A stretch of DNA of 64,000 bases from JAHRVQ01 sp051278195 (GCA_051278195.1 JBNMQM010000020.1:5093-69092), one strand, 5' to 3'; counted from the stretch's first letter, positions 9,178 through 18,816 are shown. The notes: generated from the letters alone by a model not told the origin. Numbers and translations are program-made.

Positions 9178-10542
9178 ATGACCTTGGCAGCACTGTGGAA
9201 CCCCAAAGCAGAGAATATGACGCGGGACGAATTGCGTGTCCTGCAACTCGACAAGCTAAAGACCCTCGTCGAACGCGTGGACCAAGAGAGCCCCTACTAC
9301 CACGATAAGCTGCGAGCTGCGGGTGTCACACCTAAGGATCTAAAAAGCCTCGAGCACTATCAAGACTTCCCCTTCTTCGATAAGGATGAAGAACGGCAAA
9401 GCCAGGAGCTATCAAAAGAACAGCTTGGCCACCCCTTTGGCATGCACATCACTTGCGATCCTAAACGTGTCAACCGGGTGTCTTCTTCATCCGGCACCAC
9501 AGGCTCTCCCACCTTCAGCGGTTTTACGAAGGCAGACCGAGCCATCGCGGCCGAGAACACTGCACGTGGATTGAAGAGAATCGGCATCGAACCCGGTGAT
9601 GTGGTCCTCCATGCCAGCGTGCTTTCTATGTGGATTGCCGGCGTGCCAGCTGTGGATTCAATGATGGCCTACGGTGCCTGCGTCGTCCCCGTCGGCGCTT
9701 TGAGTGGTGTTGAGCGGGTTGCGCAAATCGCCCAAGAAACACGCCCTAGGATGATTCGTACCACCGTATCCTTTGCCAGACATTTGGCGGCAACCATGCA
9801 AGACCGGTCCGGCATCGACCCAAAGTCCCTCGGCATTGAAAAGGTCGTCGTGACCGGCGAACCCGGTGGCAGCATCCCTGAAATTTACGGTGAGATTGAA
9901 GCGGGTTTTGGCGGCGCGACCGTTTACGACAATATGGGCGCGACCGGTTGCCATAGTCCCACAGGTATTTCCTGCGAGGCGCACGCCGGCATTCATTTTT
10001 ACGCGGAAGACAACGCCTATTTTGAAATTGTAGATCCCAAAACTTTGGAACCGCTGCCCATTGAAAACGGCGTCGAAGGGGAAATTATTTTCACTGGGTT
10101 AGATCGAGAATGTGGGCCCCTGCTACGCTGGCGCGATAAAGACATAATCCGCATCAATACAGAGCCCTGTGACTGTGGCCGGCCAGGCGTTAGGATGACT
10201 TTCAAAGGCAGGGTCGACGATATGCTGCTCATCAAGGGCGTCAACGTATTCCCCAATGCCGTGCGAGATGTCGTCAACCGGCTGTCCGATCAAACCACCG
10301 GAAATATCAGAATGGTATTACCAACGTCCGGTCCTGTCGCTGAGCCACCCGTCACCGTTCTGGTTGAACATATTAACAACCTCAGCACCGATCAACTTAA
10401 GGCCCTTGCTGTGGAAATCGAAAAAGCGCTCCATCATCAACTGCGATTTCGGGCATCGATTCAATTACAAAACCAAAATATTTTTGAAATACAAACCGGC
10501 ACGACCGGCAAGTCCAAGCTGGTTGAAGTGCTAAACCCGTAA
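9178..10542 (+). CDS. Phenylacetate-CoA ligase-like AMP-forming acyl-CoA ligase
   Basis: A 454-residue member of the PaaK branch of adenylate-forming enzymes, which activate an aromatic or other carboxylic acid to its CoA thioester using ATP. Visible motifs are the P-loop-like S-S-S-G-T-T-G-S-P near residue 101, the Y-D-N-M-G-A-T motif near residue 251, the hinge region R-W-R-D-K-D near residue 317 and the lysine-rich G-R-V-D-D-M-L-L-I-K-G-V-N-V-F-P-N-A of the C-terminal domain. Its length matches PaaK (about 430-450). AGGA sits only a few bases before the ATG. It is followed after 21 bp by two crotonase genes, so acid activation and subsequent hydration or isomerisation are encoded together. 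Confidence 0.85.
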   Translation: MTLAALWNPKAENMTRDELRVLQLDKLKTLVERVDQESPYYHDKLRAAGVTPKDLKSLEHYQDFPFFDKDEERQSQELSKEQLGHPFGMHITCDPKRVNRVSSSSGTTGSPTFSGFTKADRAIAAENTARGLKRIGIEPGDVVLHASVLSMWIAGVPAVDSMMAYGACVVPVGALSGVERVAQIAQETRPRMIRTTVSFARHLAATMQDRSGIDPKSLGIEKVVVTGEPGGSIPEIYGEIEAGFGGATVYDNMGATGCHSPTGISCEAHAGIHFYAEDNAYFEIVDPKTLEPLPIENGVEGEIIFTGLDRECGPLLRWRDKDIIRINTEPCDCGRPGVRMTFKGRVDDMLLIKGVNVFPNAVRDVVNRLSDQTTGNIRMVLPTSGPVAEPPVTVLVEHINNLSTDQLKALAVEIEKALHHQLRFRASIQLQNQNIFEIQTGTTGKSKLVEVLNP

Positions 10543-10563
10543 ATCCTATGGCCAGGGGCCCCT

Positions 10564-11349
10564 ATGAGCGAACGATTCCAAGACCGAGTCATTTTTGAAC
10601 AAGACGGTAAAGTCGCGATCATCACCCTTGATCGCCCCGAAAGATTGAACGCCTTCGATGCCGCAATGTATGAAGGGGTTAATGAAGCCTTAAGAAAATT
10701 CGCCAACTCCCCCGATCTTTGGGTGGCCGTTATTCAAGCGAACGGAGCACGAGCATTTAGTGCCGGCGCCGATGTCAGCGCTCTCAACGAAAATGCTAAG
10801 CTAGGCATGAATGCCGCCCTCGGCGGGCTAGACCTAGATACACAAATGGTCACCAACAAACCGATCATCGCTGCGGTACATGGCTTCTGTGTTGGCGAGG
10901 GCGTGAGTCTTGCCCTCTGCTGCGACATGATCATTTCAGACCCTAAAGCCAGCTTCATTATTTCCGAGGCCAAGGTTGGCACCAATGCGGTTGATATTCC
11001 GATTAAGCTCGCCAAAAAAATCGGCTATTCAAAGGCCTTTGCATTCTTAACCCCAGGCGACGCCAAAAGTGCTGACTGGTGCGAGCGAGCCGGTTTCGTG
11101 GAAGTTGTTAGCGAAAGTGGCGAGGTGCAAAAAACCGCACTCGAAATAGCCAAACGAATCTGCGCTGTGAGCGGCCCCTTGGCAATACGGGCCCAAAAAG
11201 AAACCCTGTGGCGCAGTGTGTTTGAAGATGAGGTCAAAGCGAAAGAAATGGGGCTCGCCATGAGAACCGCTATTCGCCAGTCAAGTGACTACAAAGAAGG
11301 TCGGGAAGCTTTTCTCGAAAAACGATCACCTGAGTTTAAGGGTGCCTAA
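10564..11349 (+). CDS. Enoyl-CoA hydratase/isomerase family protein (crotonase 1)
   Basis: A 261-residue crotonase. The first oxyanion-hole segment is A-R-A-F-S-A-G-A-D-V-S-A-L and the second is F-C-V-G-E-G-V-S-L-A-L. By hand alignment with classical hydratase (G-G-G-C-E-L-A and Q-P-E), the first catalytic Glu position is Ser here, while the second Glu is kept in I-S-E-A-K-V-G. That single-acid arrangement fits an isomerase or another crotonase reaction better than a standard hydratase. It lies between the CoA ligase and a second crotonase in a tight plus-strand operon. The exact reaction cannot be assigned. Confidence 0.85.
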   Translation: MSERFQDRVIFEQDGKVAIITLDRPERLNAFDAAMYEGVNEALRKFANSPDLWVAVIQANGARAFSAGADVSALNENAKLGMNAALGGLDLDTQMVTNKPIIAAVHGFCVGEGVSLALCCDMIISDPKASFIISEAKVGTNAVDIPIKLAKKIGYSKAFAFLTPGDAKSADWCERAGFVEVVSESGEVQKTALEIAKRICAVSGPLAIRAQKETLWRSVFEDEVKAKEMGLAMRTAIRQSSDYKEGREAFLEKRSPEFKGA

Positions 11350-11375
11350 AAAGATTTAAAAAAGGGAGAGTAACA

Positions 11376-12230
11376 ATGGCTGACTATCAGGAAATTCAAT
11401 ACGTTATCGACGGTCCTGTTGCGACCATTACGATGAACCGACCGGACCAATTCAATGCGCTGACAGACCTCACCCAGGCAGAGATTCGCCACGCGTTAGA
11501 TCAGTCGGAGCGAAACCCCGACGTCATCGGTACAGTTCTGACCGGCGCAGGTCGAGGTTTTTGCGCTGGGGTCGACATGAACGCGCTGGGGTCGATGAGC
11601 GAAGCAGGCGAACGCACCACCGCGAATTTTGACCATCTGCGCGCTAACCCTGGCAATCCAGACGACGACCCAAACTACCAGGCATCGCCGACCTATTTTC
11701 TCGGCTTGCGGAAACCATTGATTGCCGCCATTAATGGCGCTGCGGCTGGACTCGGTTTCAGTTATGCCACCTTCTGTGACATGCGCTTTATGGACCGCAC
11801 GGCGAAATTGGTCACCTCTTTTGCACCCCGAGGATTGATTTCCGAGCATGGCACCAGCTGGATGCTGCCTCGCATTGTTGGGCCCTCTAACGCCCTCGAC
11901 ATGGTCTGGAGTTCACGACGCATTGACGGCGAAGAAGCCTTCCGCATGGGGTATGCCAATCGGCTCTGTGAGACCGGCACCTGCTGCAGCGAAGCCCAGC
12001 AATATTTGCGCGACATAGCAGGCACGTCAGCGCCAGCCTCCATTATGATGATGAAGCGTCAGATCTATAAACATCTAAACCGTGAACTGGGAGAGGCGAT
12101 GGCGGAGTCCACTCGTTGGATGGACGAGAGTCTGGCACGCGATGACTTTAAGGAAGGCGTTGCCTCATTTGTCGAAAAACGCGCACCCAATTTTTCTAAG
12201 TTAGAGAATATTGGCGGAGCAGACCAGTGA
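11376..12230 (+). CDS. Enoyl-CoA hydratase-related protein (crotonase 2)
   Basis: A 284-residue crotonase with G-R-G-F-C-A-G-V-D-M-N-A-L as the first oxyanion-hole segment and G-A-A-A-G-L-G-F-S-Y-A as the second. The downstream segment reads P-R-G-L-I-S-E-H-G-T-S-W, a version common in enoyl-CoA-hydratase-related proteins where the acid sits in S-E-H-G rather than in Q-P-E. A ribosome site (AAGGGAGAG) precedes the ATG well. Its end overlaps the start of the VOC gene by 4 bp (GTGA), which implies coupling. With crotonase 1 and the ligase it forms a small CoA-ester pathway of unknown substrate. Confidence 0.87.
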   Translation: MADYQEIQYVIDGPVATITMNRPDQFNALTDLTQAEIRHALDQSERNPDVIGTVLTGAGRGFCAGVDMNALGSMSEAGERTTANFDHLRANPGNPDDDPNYQASPTYFLGLRKPLIAAINGAAAGLGFSYATFCDMRFMDRTAKLVTSFAPRGLISEHGTSWMLPRIVGPSNALDMVWSSRRIDGEEAFRMGYANRLCETGTCCSEAQQYLRDIAGTSAPASIMMMKRQIYKHLNRELGEAMAESTRWMDESLARDDFKEGVASFVEKRAPNFSKLENIGGADQ

Positions 12231-13006
12231 GCCTTCAACTACGCCAGATCTGCCTTGTTGCAGGACAACTCAAACCAGTCATTGATGATCTCACCGCTAT
12301 CCTCGGTATTAATGTCTGCTATGTCGACGATGGTGTCGCGGCGTTCGGGCTAGAAAACGCTTTGATGCCAATCGGCAGAAACTTCTTAGAAGTAGTCGCG
12401 CCCATACAGGACGCCACGGCGGCCGGCCGTTATTTGGAACGTCGCGCAGGGGATGGTGGCTATATGGTGATCACCCAAGCGGACAGTCGAGAGACACAAC
12501 TTGCGGCAAGACAGCGGGCGCTAGACAGCGGCGTACGGATTGCCCATGAAACAGAACGAAGCGACTGGCATCTAACCCAGTTGCACCCGCGAGACCTTGA
12601 GGCTGCATTCCTCGAACTGGAATCAGACCAACACAATGACTTTGATGGCTACTGGATGCCGGTCGGCGGTCTCGGCTGGGAAGATAAAGTGAAGCAGGAT
12701 GTCACCGTCGATATTGTCGGCGTAGAGTTGCAGGCAGAAGACCCGGCGGCGCTTGCCAAAAAATGGGCCCACATTGTCGACGCTGAATGCGCTGTTGATG
12801 GTGAGAGCATCGTGGTTTCCCTCAATAACGTAACATTACGCTTCGTTGCCTTGCGCGACGATCGCGGACCCGGGCTGGCTGGGCTCGATATACGGGTCGC
12901 AGATCGGGCTTCAGTCCTCGATGAAGCAAAGCGACGGGGCTGCTATGTATCTGACGATGAAGTGCTGATTTGCGGGACTCGGTTTTATCTGGAGGATTCG
13001 ATTTAG
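12227..13006 (+). CDS. VOC (glyoxalase-like) family protein
   Basis: A 259-residue protein resembling the Glyoxalase_3-like VOC group. The N-terminal half contains L-M-P-I-G-R-N-F-L-E-V-V-A-P, where the Glu is a typical VOC metal ligand. The region around H-P-R-D-L-E-A-A-F-L-E supplies a possible His ligand and second Glu. The C-terminal half (from about residue 155) repeats the beta-alpha-beta pattern. It starts with GTG inside the stop of crotonase 2 and is the last gene of the operon, with 103 bp before the next coding sequence. An epimerase, dioxygenase or lyase step on the CoA intermediate is possible; none is demonstrated. Confidence 0.75.
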   Translation: MSLQLRQICLVAGQLKPVIDDLTAILGINVCYVDDGVAAFGLENALMPIGRNFLEVVAPIQDATAAGRYLERRAGDGGYMVITQADSRETQLAARQRALDSGVRIAHETERSDWHLTQLHPRDLEAAFLELESDQHNDFDGYWMPVGGLGWEDKVKQDVTVDIVGVELQAEDPAALAKKWAHIVDAECAVDGESIVVSLNNVTLRFVALRDDRGPGLAGLDIRVADRASVLDEAKRRGCYVSDDEVLICGTRFYLEDSI

Positions 13007-13109
13007 CGGCGTTTATGCTCACCGAAAAAGGATCTCGCCTTTACATTCGCCACACAATTCACCAGCTCAGGTGGGCTACAATGTGAAGAATTCCCATTAA
13101 TGAGCGTCC

Positions 13110-16100
13110 GTGCGGCCACCAGTAATACAACTCAGATACAGCCTACTTTCTTTGATAGTGCTGATACTTGCCTGCATATCCATGCAAACCAGCGCGGCAA
13201 CTCTGTCACGCCAAATAAACACAGGTAGTGATGACGCTGAAGAAAGCGTCAACTCAGGTGCTGTCTCAACCACAAGCAGTGACCTTGAAATCAACTTTGA
13301 AGATGGTGAACCGCAACTCGTCGGCTTACAGTTCAGAGATGTAGATGTTCCCCAAGGCTCTACCATCTGTAACAGCACTTACCTTGAGTTTGAAGCTGAC
13401 GAAAGCAACGCTGAGATCACCGACCTGGTGTTCTACGCTGACGATAGCGATGACGCCAGTAATCTTTCAACAACCAACGGCGATATATCCAATCGAGCCG
13501 CGACAACTGCGCAAGTGAGTTGGAACAGTGTACCCGCCTGGGTCGCTGGTAACCCCTATCAAACACCGAGTATGCAAACCATCGTCCAAGAGATCGTTGA
13601 CCGAGGCGGCTGGAGCAGTGGCAACGACATGGTACTCATTGTGATCGGCGGAGGCGGCAGCCGGGTTGCTGAATCCCGAGATGGCAATGGCGATGAACCA
13701 TTGCTTCACATCGAATATGACTCTGGCAGTGGCTGCGGCTCTGCAACGATCGAAGAAGAGAACATCGACAACAACAACCGGGACACTGAAGAGAACGCCA
13801 CCACCGGCAACATCGATAACGGCAGTTCTGATTTAGAACTGGTACACGAAAACGGCACTGCACAACTGATTGGCTTAAGGTTTACCAATATTACAGTGCC
13901 CTCTGGTGCGACCATTACTTCAGCAAACATTCTGTTTACCGCCGATGAATCAGATCAAGACGACACCAGCTCAGAAATATTTGGCGTGTTAAATGCAAAC
14001 CCTGGAACATTTGGCGGCACAAACGATATTTCTAATCGAGTTCGAGCGACCAATAGCGTCGAGTGGGCTGACATCCCGGCATGGACAGCGGGCCAATCCG
14101 GCAGCGCTCAACAAACGCCAGAGGTCGCCAGCATCATACAAGAATTGATTGACCAAGGCGGTTGGGCAAGCGGTAACAGCATGGCATTTATCTTGGAGGG
14201 TTGGGGGGAAAGGACCGCTGAAGCTTTTAATGGCGGCAGCGGCGACGCGCCGGTGCTCACCATCAATTACGTAGTAGCAATCCCAGGGCAAGCCAATATT
14301 GCCGTTACCAAGGCCGATTCAATTGACCCGGTACCGGTGAACACAAACTATAACTACGAGGTTGAGGTAACCAATTTTGGTCCTGAAACCGCAACGGATG
14401 TCACATTAACCGACGTCTTGCCTGCAGCATTATCATTCGTTTCGGTTTTTACCGATCAAGGTGCTTGCAGCGAAAGCAGTGGTACAGTGAGTTGCGCCAT
14501 TGGCACCATCGGCAATGGCAATACCGTCGCGGTGACGATTTTCGTCACCGCACCGGGTACCGCCCAGACCATCACCAACACCGTTAGCATTAACGCAAGC
14601 TCAGTAGATACTCAGACTTCCGACAACTCTGCCTCCGAGGACACGTTTATTGGCGGCAATACCGAACAGCTTTGTTATATCTTCTCTGATGGCAGCAACC
14701 GGTTGAGCCTGTACGACACAGCAGAAGGAACCGTTACAGACTACCCATCGAATGGAACGAACACCATCGAGGCCATTGGCTGGGATTCTGCCAACGAGGT
14801 TCTCTATGGCGCGGACGGAGATCAACTGGGCATACTCAGCCAAGCTGATGGTTCTTGGTCAACGATCGGTTCAGGCTTTGGCACCGCAAGCGGACCTGCT
14901 GGCAACATTAACTTATCCGATGTGGACGGTATGGCGTTCGATGCATTTAACTCCGTCAACGTCCTATATGGTGTTCACGAGCGCGCCGGGCAGGACTTAC
15001 TATTCCAGATAGATACGACCTTCGGCACCTTCGTGACCGGTGCATTCGGTGGCGATGACTATGTCGTGCTTCAGGCCATCTCCGGCAACAACATTACCGA
15101 CGACATCGCCATTGATGCGACAACGGGGCAAATGTACGCCGCCGTTAACAACGGAGGATCAACGGATAGGCTAATTTTAATCGACAAGACTAACGGCGAT
15201 GCAACGGACTTGTCTCTCATCACGATCGCCGATGTTGAAGGTCTTGGTAGCGATCCATCGGGACAATTGTGGGGCACTTCCGGCACCAGAGACACAGTCT
15301 TTGAAATTGACAAGTCGACAGGTATCGGCTCAAACGAACGCGCGCTCAATTTTACGGACTATGAAGCCGTCGATTGCATCGGCGTATCGCCAACAGTGGG
15401 CGCTGATTTATTCGTTGAGAAAGCCGTTGATGACAATACACCGGCGCCGGGACAAGACATTACTTACGCGGTATCAATAACCAACAATGGTGCCGCAGAT
15501 TCAACTGGCGTACAGCTTGCGGATATCCTGCCGGGGCAAGTGACTTACGTCTCACACATTGCCAGCCAAGGCAGTTATGATCCTGTCACCGGCTTCTGGT
15601 TCGTCGGGGGTCTAAATTCGGGGGTAAGCAGAACCCTGGACATTACAGTGACCGTGACAACACTGCTCGGTAACACCTTTTCTAATACAGCATCCGTGAG
15701 TTCTGCGAGCCAACCCGACCCGAACACCGGCAATAACAGTGCAACGATCCCTGTTGTCGTCAGTGCACCGGCTCTCACCGTGGTAAAAAGCAGCAACACG
15801 TCAACGGCCTCTCCCGGCGAAGTGATCATCTACACTGTGATCGTGACCAACACCGGCAACGATCTGGCGACCAGCATCAATATCACCGACGATTTGCCAC
15901 CGATGGTCTCATTCGGATTTCACAGTTACGCTGATGGCGTTCACGTTCAATTTACCGATAGCGGAAGTGGGCTAAGCATGGGCACCCAAATTTTTGATAA
16001 TGGCGACACTTCTTTTACGTACCCAGTCCCTGCGGGGCCAACCCAGGTCTTCGACGCCAACGTCACAGATTTCCAAATACCCATGACGGGTGCTATGAAT

Positions 16101-16148
16101 GATGGCAGTGCCAGTTTCACTCTGGAATATCAGGTCAAGTTAGATTAG
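13110..16148 (+). CDS. Large exported DUF11-repeat protein
   Basis: A 1012-residue secreted or surface protein. The earliest possible start is a GTG at 13110, because a TGA lies in frame at 13101. A signal peptide follows (hydrophobic about residues 10-30, ending T-S-A-A). Two related beta-rich domains come next (about 30-205 and 215-395), each with a W-x-x-x-P-A-W block and an I-V-Q-E-I-V-D-R-G-G-W-S-S-G-N or I-I-Q-E-L-I-D-Q-G-G-W-A-S-G-N block. Then come a DUF11 domain (about 400-510), a beta-propeller-like stretch with repeated I-D-x-T-T-G (about 515-740) and two more DUF11-type domains (about 750-1012). Acidic Asp/Asn composition suggests calcium binding. No C-terminal sorting signal, membrane anchor or PEP-CTERM motif is visible, so how it is held or released is unclear. 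Confidence 0.8.
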   Translation: MRPPVIQLRYSLLSLIVLILACISMQTSAATLSRQINTGSDDAEESVNSGAVSTTSSDLEINFEDGEPQLVGLQFRDVDVPQGSTICNSTYLEFEADESNAEITDLVFYADDSDDASNLSTTNGDISNRAATTAQVSWNSVPAWVAGNPYQTPSMQTIVQEIVDRGGWSSGNDMVLIVIGGGGSRVAESRDGNGDEPLLHIEYDSGSGCGSATIEEENIDNNNRDTEENATTGNIDNGSSDLELVHENGTAQLIGLRFTNITVPSGATITSANILFTADESDQDDTSSEIFGVLNANPGTFGGTNDISNRVRATNSVEWADIPAWTAGQSGSAQQTPEVASIIQELIDQGGWASGNSMAFILEGWGERTAEAFNGGSGDAPVLTINYVVAIPGQANIAVTKADSIDPVPVNTNYNYEVEVTNFGPETATDVTLTDVLPAALSFVSVFTDQGACSESSGTVSCAIGTIGNGNTVAVTIFVTAPGTAQTITNTVSINASSVDTQTSDNSASEDTFIGGNTEQLCYIFSDGSNRLSLYDTAEGTVTDYPSNGTNTIEAIGWDSANEVLYGADGDQLGILSQADGSWSTIGSGFGTASGPAGNINLSDVDGMAFDAFNSVNVLYGVHERAGQDLLFQIDTTFGTFVTGAFGGDDYVVLQAISGNNITDDIAIDATTGQMYAAVNNGGSTDRLILIDKTNGDATDLSLITIADVEGLGSDPSGQLWGTSGTRDTVFEIDKSTGIGSNERALNFTDYEAVDCIGVSPTVGADLFVEKAVDDNTPAPGQDITYAVSITNNGAADSTGVQLADILPGQVTYVSHIASQGSYDPVTGFWFVGGLNSGVSRTLDITVTVTTLLGNTFSNTASVSSASQPDPNTGNNSATIPVVVSAPALTVVKSSNTSTASPGEVIIYTVIVTNTGNDLATSINITDDLPPMVSFGFHSYADGVHVQFTDSGSGLSMGTQIFDNGDTSFTYPVPAGPTQVFDANVTDFQIPMTGAMNDGSASFTLEYQVKLD

Positions 16149-16284
16149 TCCCGGGCATCCGCCTCACTTCTCAATAACCAAAAAAAGCAGCCAAAAGAGA
16201 CAGCTAAATAAAGTAGCCAAACTTCCTCTGGCGCTTTACTCTTTAGCCTGAGGCGCCGTCTTGAATTGAGAAAGGAGAACTGCC

Positions 16285-17565
16285 ATCGCGACTGCCCTAT
16301 CGAAAGTTTATTCCTGGTCGATTCAAGCTGGTCTGCAGACGATGGTGATGATGGATAGACTATGGGGCAACTCTATTGTCGACCCCAGCGGTGAGGCATC
16401 GCCGCATCCCATGATCGCGCGGCTTCGTCACAAGGGGGACATTCTCCGCACCTATATGATTAACGGCTGGGCCGTCGTTTCCCATGAAGATGTAAAAGCA
16501 CTCTTGCGTGATAAGCGACTCAGCAGTGAAGTGTTTGACAGCGCACTGATTCAACGGGTGATTCGATCAGCTGCGCAAGGCCTCGTGACGCCGATCATCG
16601 ACTATCCCAATATCATCAATCTGGATCCACCAGACCACACACGCTTACGAAAATTAGCAGCGCAAAGCTTTACCAGCCGCTTCATTCAATCGTTAGCGCC
16701 AAAAATTAATGCGCTTGTTGCAGAGTTATTGGACGAGGTAGCAGGCAATGACGAAATCGAGGTGATGGAAGCACTGGCAAGACCGCTACCTGCAATTGTC
16801 ATCGCAGAAATGCTCGGCGCACCTACTGAGGAACGACACTATTTTGAGCAATGGTCTGCAGGCCTCATTAAGTATACAGAGATACTCAATCCGGACGCGA
16901 TTCATGGCGCAGTCCTGAGCGACCTTGCCATGCGCGCCTACCTGCAAGAGCTGGTCGACACAAAGAGAGCGATGCCCGGCCAGGATTTAATCTCAGCGTT
17001 AATCGAAGCAGAAGAATACGGCGACAAGCTCAACATTGAGGAACTACTGTCGCTTTGTACCATTCTGCTGGTCGCTGGACATGAGACGACGACACGGCTC
17101 ATCAGCAACTGCCTTTGGTTACTGTTGCAGCATCCCGACCAATTAGCGGAAGTTCGATCGAATCGCGCACTGCTGAAAAATGCCATCGAAGAGGCATTAA
17201 GACTAGAGCCGCCGGTTCTAGCGCTGTCGCGATTGGTGCCACAGACATTTGATTACAAGGGCCATACTTTCAAAAAAGGTCAGCTCATTCTTTTATCAAT
17301 CGCCGGCGCAAACCGGGACCCGAAAGTCGCGCAAGACCCCGAAGCATTTAATATTCACAGGGAAGCCTTTGAGCACGTCAGCTTTGGCCATGGCATTCAC
17401 CTCTGTCTGGGTATGCCACTGGCGAGACTCGAGGCCGAAGTGGCGCTCAACCAATTGCTAGACAAATTTCCCGACTGCTCCCTAGCAGAGCAAGATCTAG
17501 TCTGGTCAAATTCAGCTTTCTTTCGAGGTCTTGAACAGTTGACGGTGCGAACCACCCTTGTTTAG
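16285..17565 (+). CDS. Cytochrome P450, probable AUC start
   Basis: A soluble bacterial P450 that presumably hydroxylates a hydrophobic substrate using a ferredoxin not encoded nearby. Visible are the I-helix A-G-H-E-T-T-T, the K-helix E-A-L-R and the heme loop F-G-H-G-I-H-L-C-L-G with the thiolate Cys. The first ATG is at 16342, but it has no ribosome site. A strong AAAGGAGA at 16271-16278 lies exactly 57 nt upstream of it in frame and points, with a 7-nt spacer, to ATC at 16285. The added residues (K-V-Y-S-W-S-I-Q-A-G-L-Q) resemble the N-terminal helix seen in related P450s. I therefore use ATC; the conservative alternative is 16342. It ends 9 bp before the DadA-like gene. Confidence 0.85.
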   Translation: MATALSKVYSWSIQAGLQTMVMMDRLWGNSIVDPSGEASPHPMIARLRHKGDILRTYMINGWAVVSHEDVKALLRDKRLSSEVFDSALIQRVIRSAAQGLVTPIIDYPNIINLDPPDHTRLRKLAAQSFTSRFIQSLAPKINALVAELLDEVAGNDEIEVMEALARPLPAIVIAEMLGAPTEERHYFEQWSAGLIKYTEILNPDAIHGAVLSDLAMRAYLQELVDTKRAMPGQDLISALIEAEEYGDKLNIEELLSLCTILLVAGHETTTRLISNCLWLLLQHPDQLAEVRSNRALLKNAIEEALRLEPPVLALSRLVPQTFDYKGHTFKKGQLILLSIAGANRDPKVAQDPEAFNIHREAFEHVSFGHGIHLCLGMPLARLEAEVALNQLLDKFPDCSLAEQDLVWSNSAFFRGLEQLTVRTTLV

Positions 17566-17574
17566 AAGCACCCT

Positions 17575-18816
17575 ATGAACAACACTGCAGAGATCCTAAT
17601 TATTGGCGCTGGCATTATTGGCCTAACAACAGGCTTAAGACTTGCGCGCGAGGGCATGCAGGTGACGCTCATTGATCCAGCCGACCCAGGCAGTGGCGCC
17701 TCTTACGGCAACGCGGGCACCATTGCCGATTACGCAACTCTGCCCGTCGGACATCCTGGTATCTTTCGGCAACTGCCTTCACTATTGCTTGATCGCGATA
17801 GCCCACTCGCCATCCAACGGTCGGCGCTTGGCTCGGTTATACCCTGGCTGGCGCATTTTCTCTTCGAGTGTCGTCGTTCTCGATTTGAAGCCAACACAGC
17901 CGCAATTGCGAGACTCGTGGCAGACGCTGCGCCAAGATGGCAGACGCTCGCAGAGGATGTGAACGGAAAAGAACTTCTGCACGCAAAAGGTTGCCTCTAT
18001 CTTTACGCCAACGATGCCGCCTTCAAATCTGGCGAACGAGATATCCGCTTTCGTCGAACGCAGGGCGTGACAGCAGAAATGCTGGACGCCGATGAGTTGA
18101 CCCAACTCGAACCGGGACTGTTTCAAACCACCAGCGGTGGTGCCTATTTCCCTGACGCGCTGTCCCTGAGTGATCCAGGTGCCGCTTCGGCAAAAATCTA
18201 TCAGGCTTTTAGAGATGCGGGCGGACGACTGATTCGTGATCGCGTGACCGGCATAAAACGTTCCCCTGGCGGCCCCTGCGTAATACTGGCAAACGGCGAG
18301 CAGATTAACGCCTGTACTGTGGTTCTGTCGGCAGGCGCCCACGCAAAGAAACTTGCTGCACAAGCGGGAGACAACATCCCCCTGATCAGCGAACGGGGTT
18401 ATCACTTGGAATACAACTGTGACACGGCGCTGTTAAACAGGCCGGCTTGCTTCACCGCGGGGGGCTTCTATCTGTGCCCTATGGCAGGACGATTACGGGT
18501 CGCTGGAACAGTTGAACTTGGCAACACCAGTCCGAGAACGTCACAACATCGCCTCGATGCATTGGATCGGGGCGTTCGGCGATTTTTCCCTGATTTACCT
18601 CCTCCGGACAAATCCTGGCTTGGGTTTCGTCCTTCGTTGCCTGATAGCAGGCCGGTGATCTCGGCCTCTAAGCACGGCAACGATGTCATCTATGCGTTCG
18701 GTCATGGCCATATTGGCATGACGTTAGCGCCCATCACCGCAGACATGGTGCAGGCCATTATCACAGCAAGTGAACCACCTGTGCCGTTAGCGCCCTACTC
18801 CGTTGAAAGGTTCTAA
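17575..18816 (+). CDS. D-amino-acid dehydrogenase-like FAD oxidoreductase (DadA family)
   Basis: A 413-residue DAO-fold flavoprotein. The FAD-binding motif is at residues 9-17 (I-G-A-G-I-I-G-L-T), and the DadA-type S-Y-G-N-A-G-T-I segment follows at about 43-50. The C-terminal FAD-binding segment is Y-A-F-G-H-G-H-I-G-M-T. Such enzymes oxidise D-amino acids or related amines and pass electrons to the respiratory chain. It follows the P450 gene by 9 bp and so probably shares its transcript. Its 3' end overlaps the convergent PepSY gene by 4 bp. The substrate is not determined by the sequence. Confidence 0.85.
   Translation: MNNTAEILIIGAGIIGLTTGLRLAREGMQVTLIDPADPGSGASYGNAGTIADYATLPVGHPGIFRQLPSLLLDRDSPLAIQRSALGSVIPWLAHFLFECRRSRFEANTAAIARLVADAAPRWQTLAEDVNGKELLHAKGCLYLYANDAAFKSGERDIRFRRTQGVTAEMLDADELTQLEPGLFQTTSGGAYFPDALSLSDPGAASAKIYQAFRDAGGRLIRDRVTGIKRSPGGPCVILANGEQINACTVVLSAGAHAKKLAAQAGDNIPLISERGYHLEYNCDTALLNRPACFTAGGFYLCPMAGRLRVAGTVELGNTSPRTSQHRLDALDRGVRRFFPDLPPPDKSWLGFRPSLPDSRPVISASKHGNDVIYAFGHGHIGMTLAPITADMVQAIITASEPPVPLAPYSVERF

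Noticed and set aside
17782..18405. 207-codon minus-strand ORF
   Set aside because: Antisense shadow of the DadA-like gene, with Cys- and Arg-rich composition typical of out-of-frame translation.
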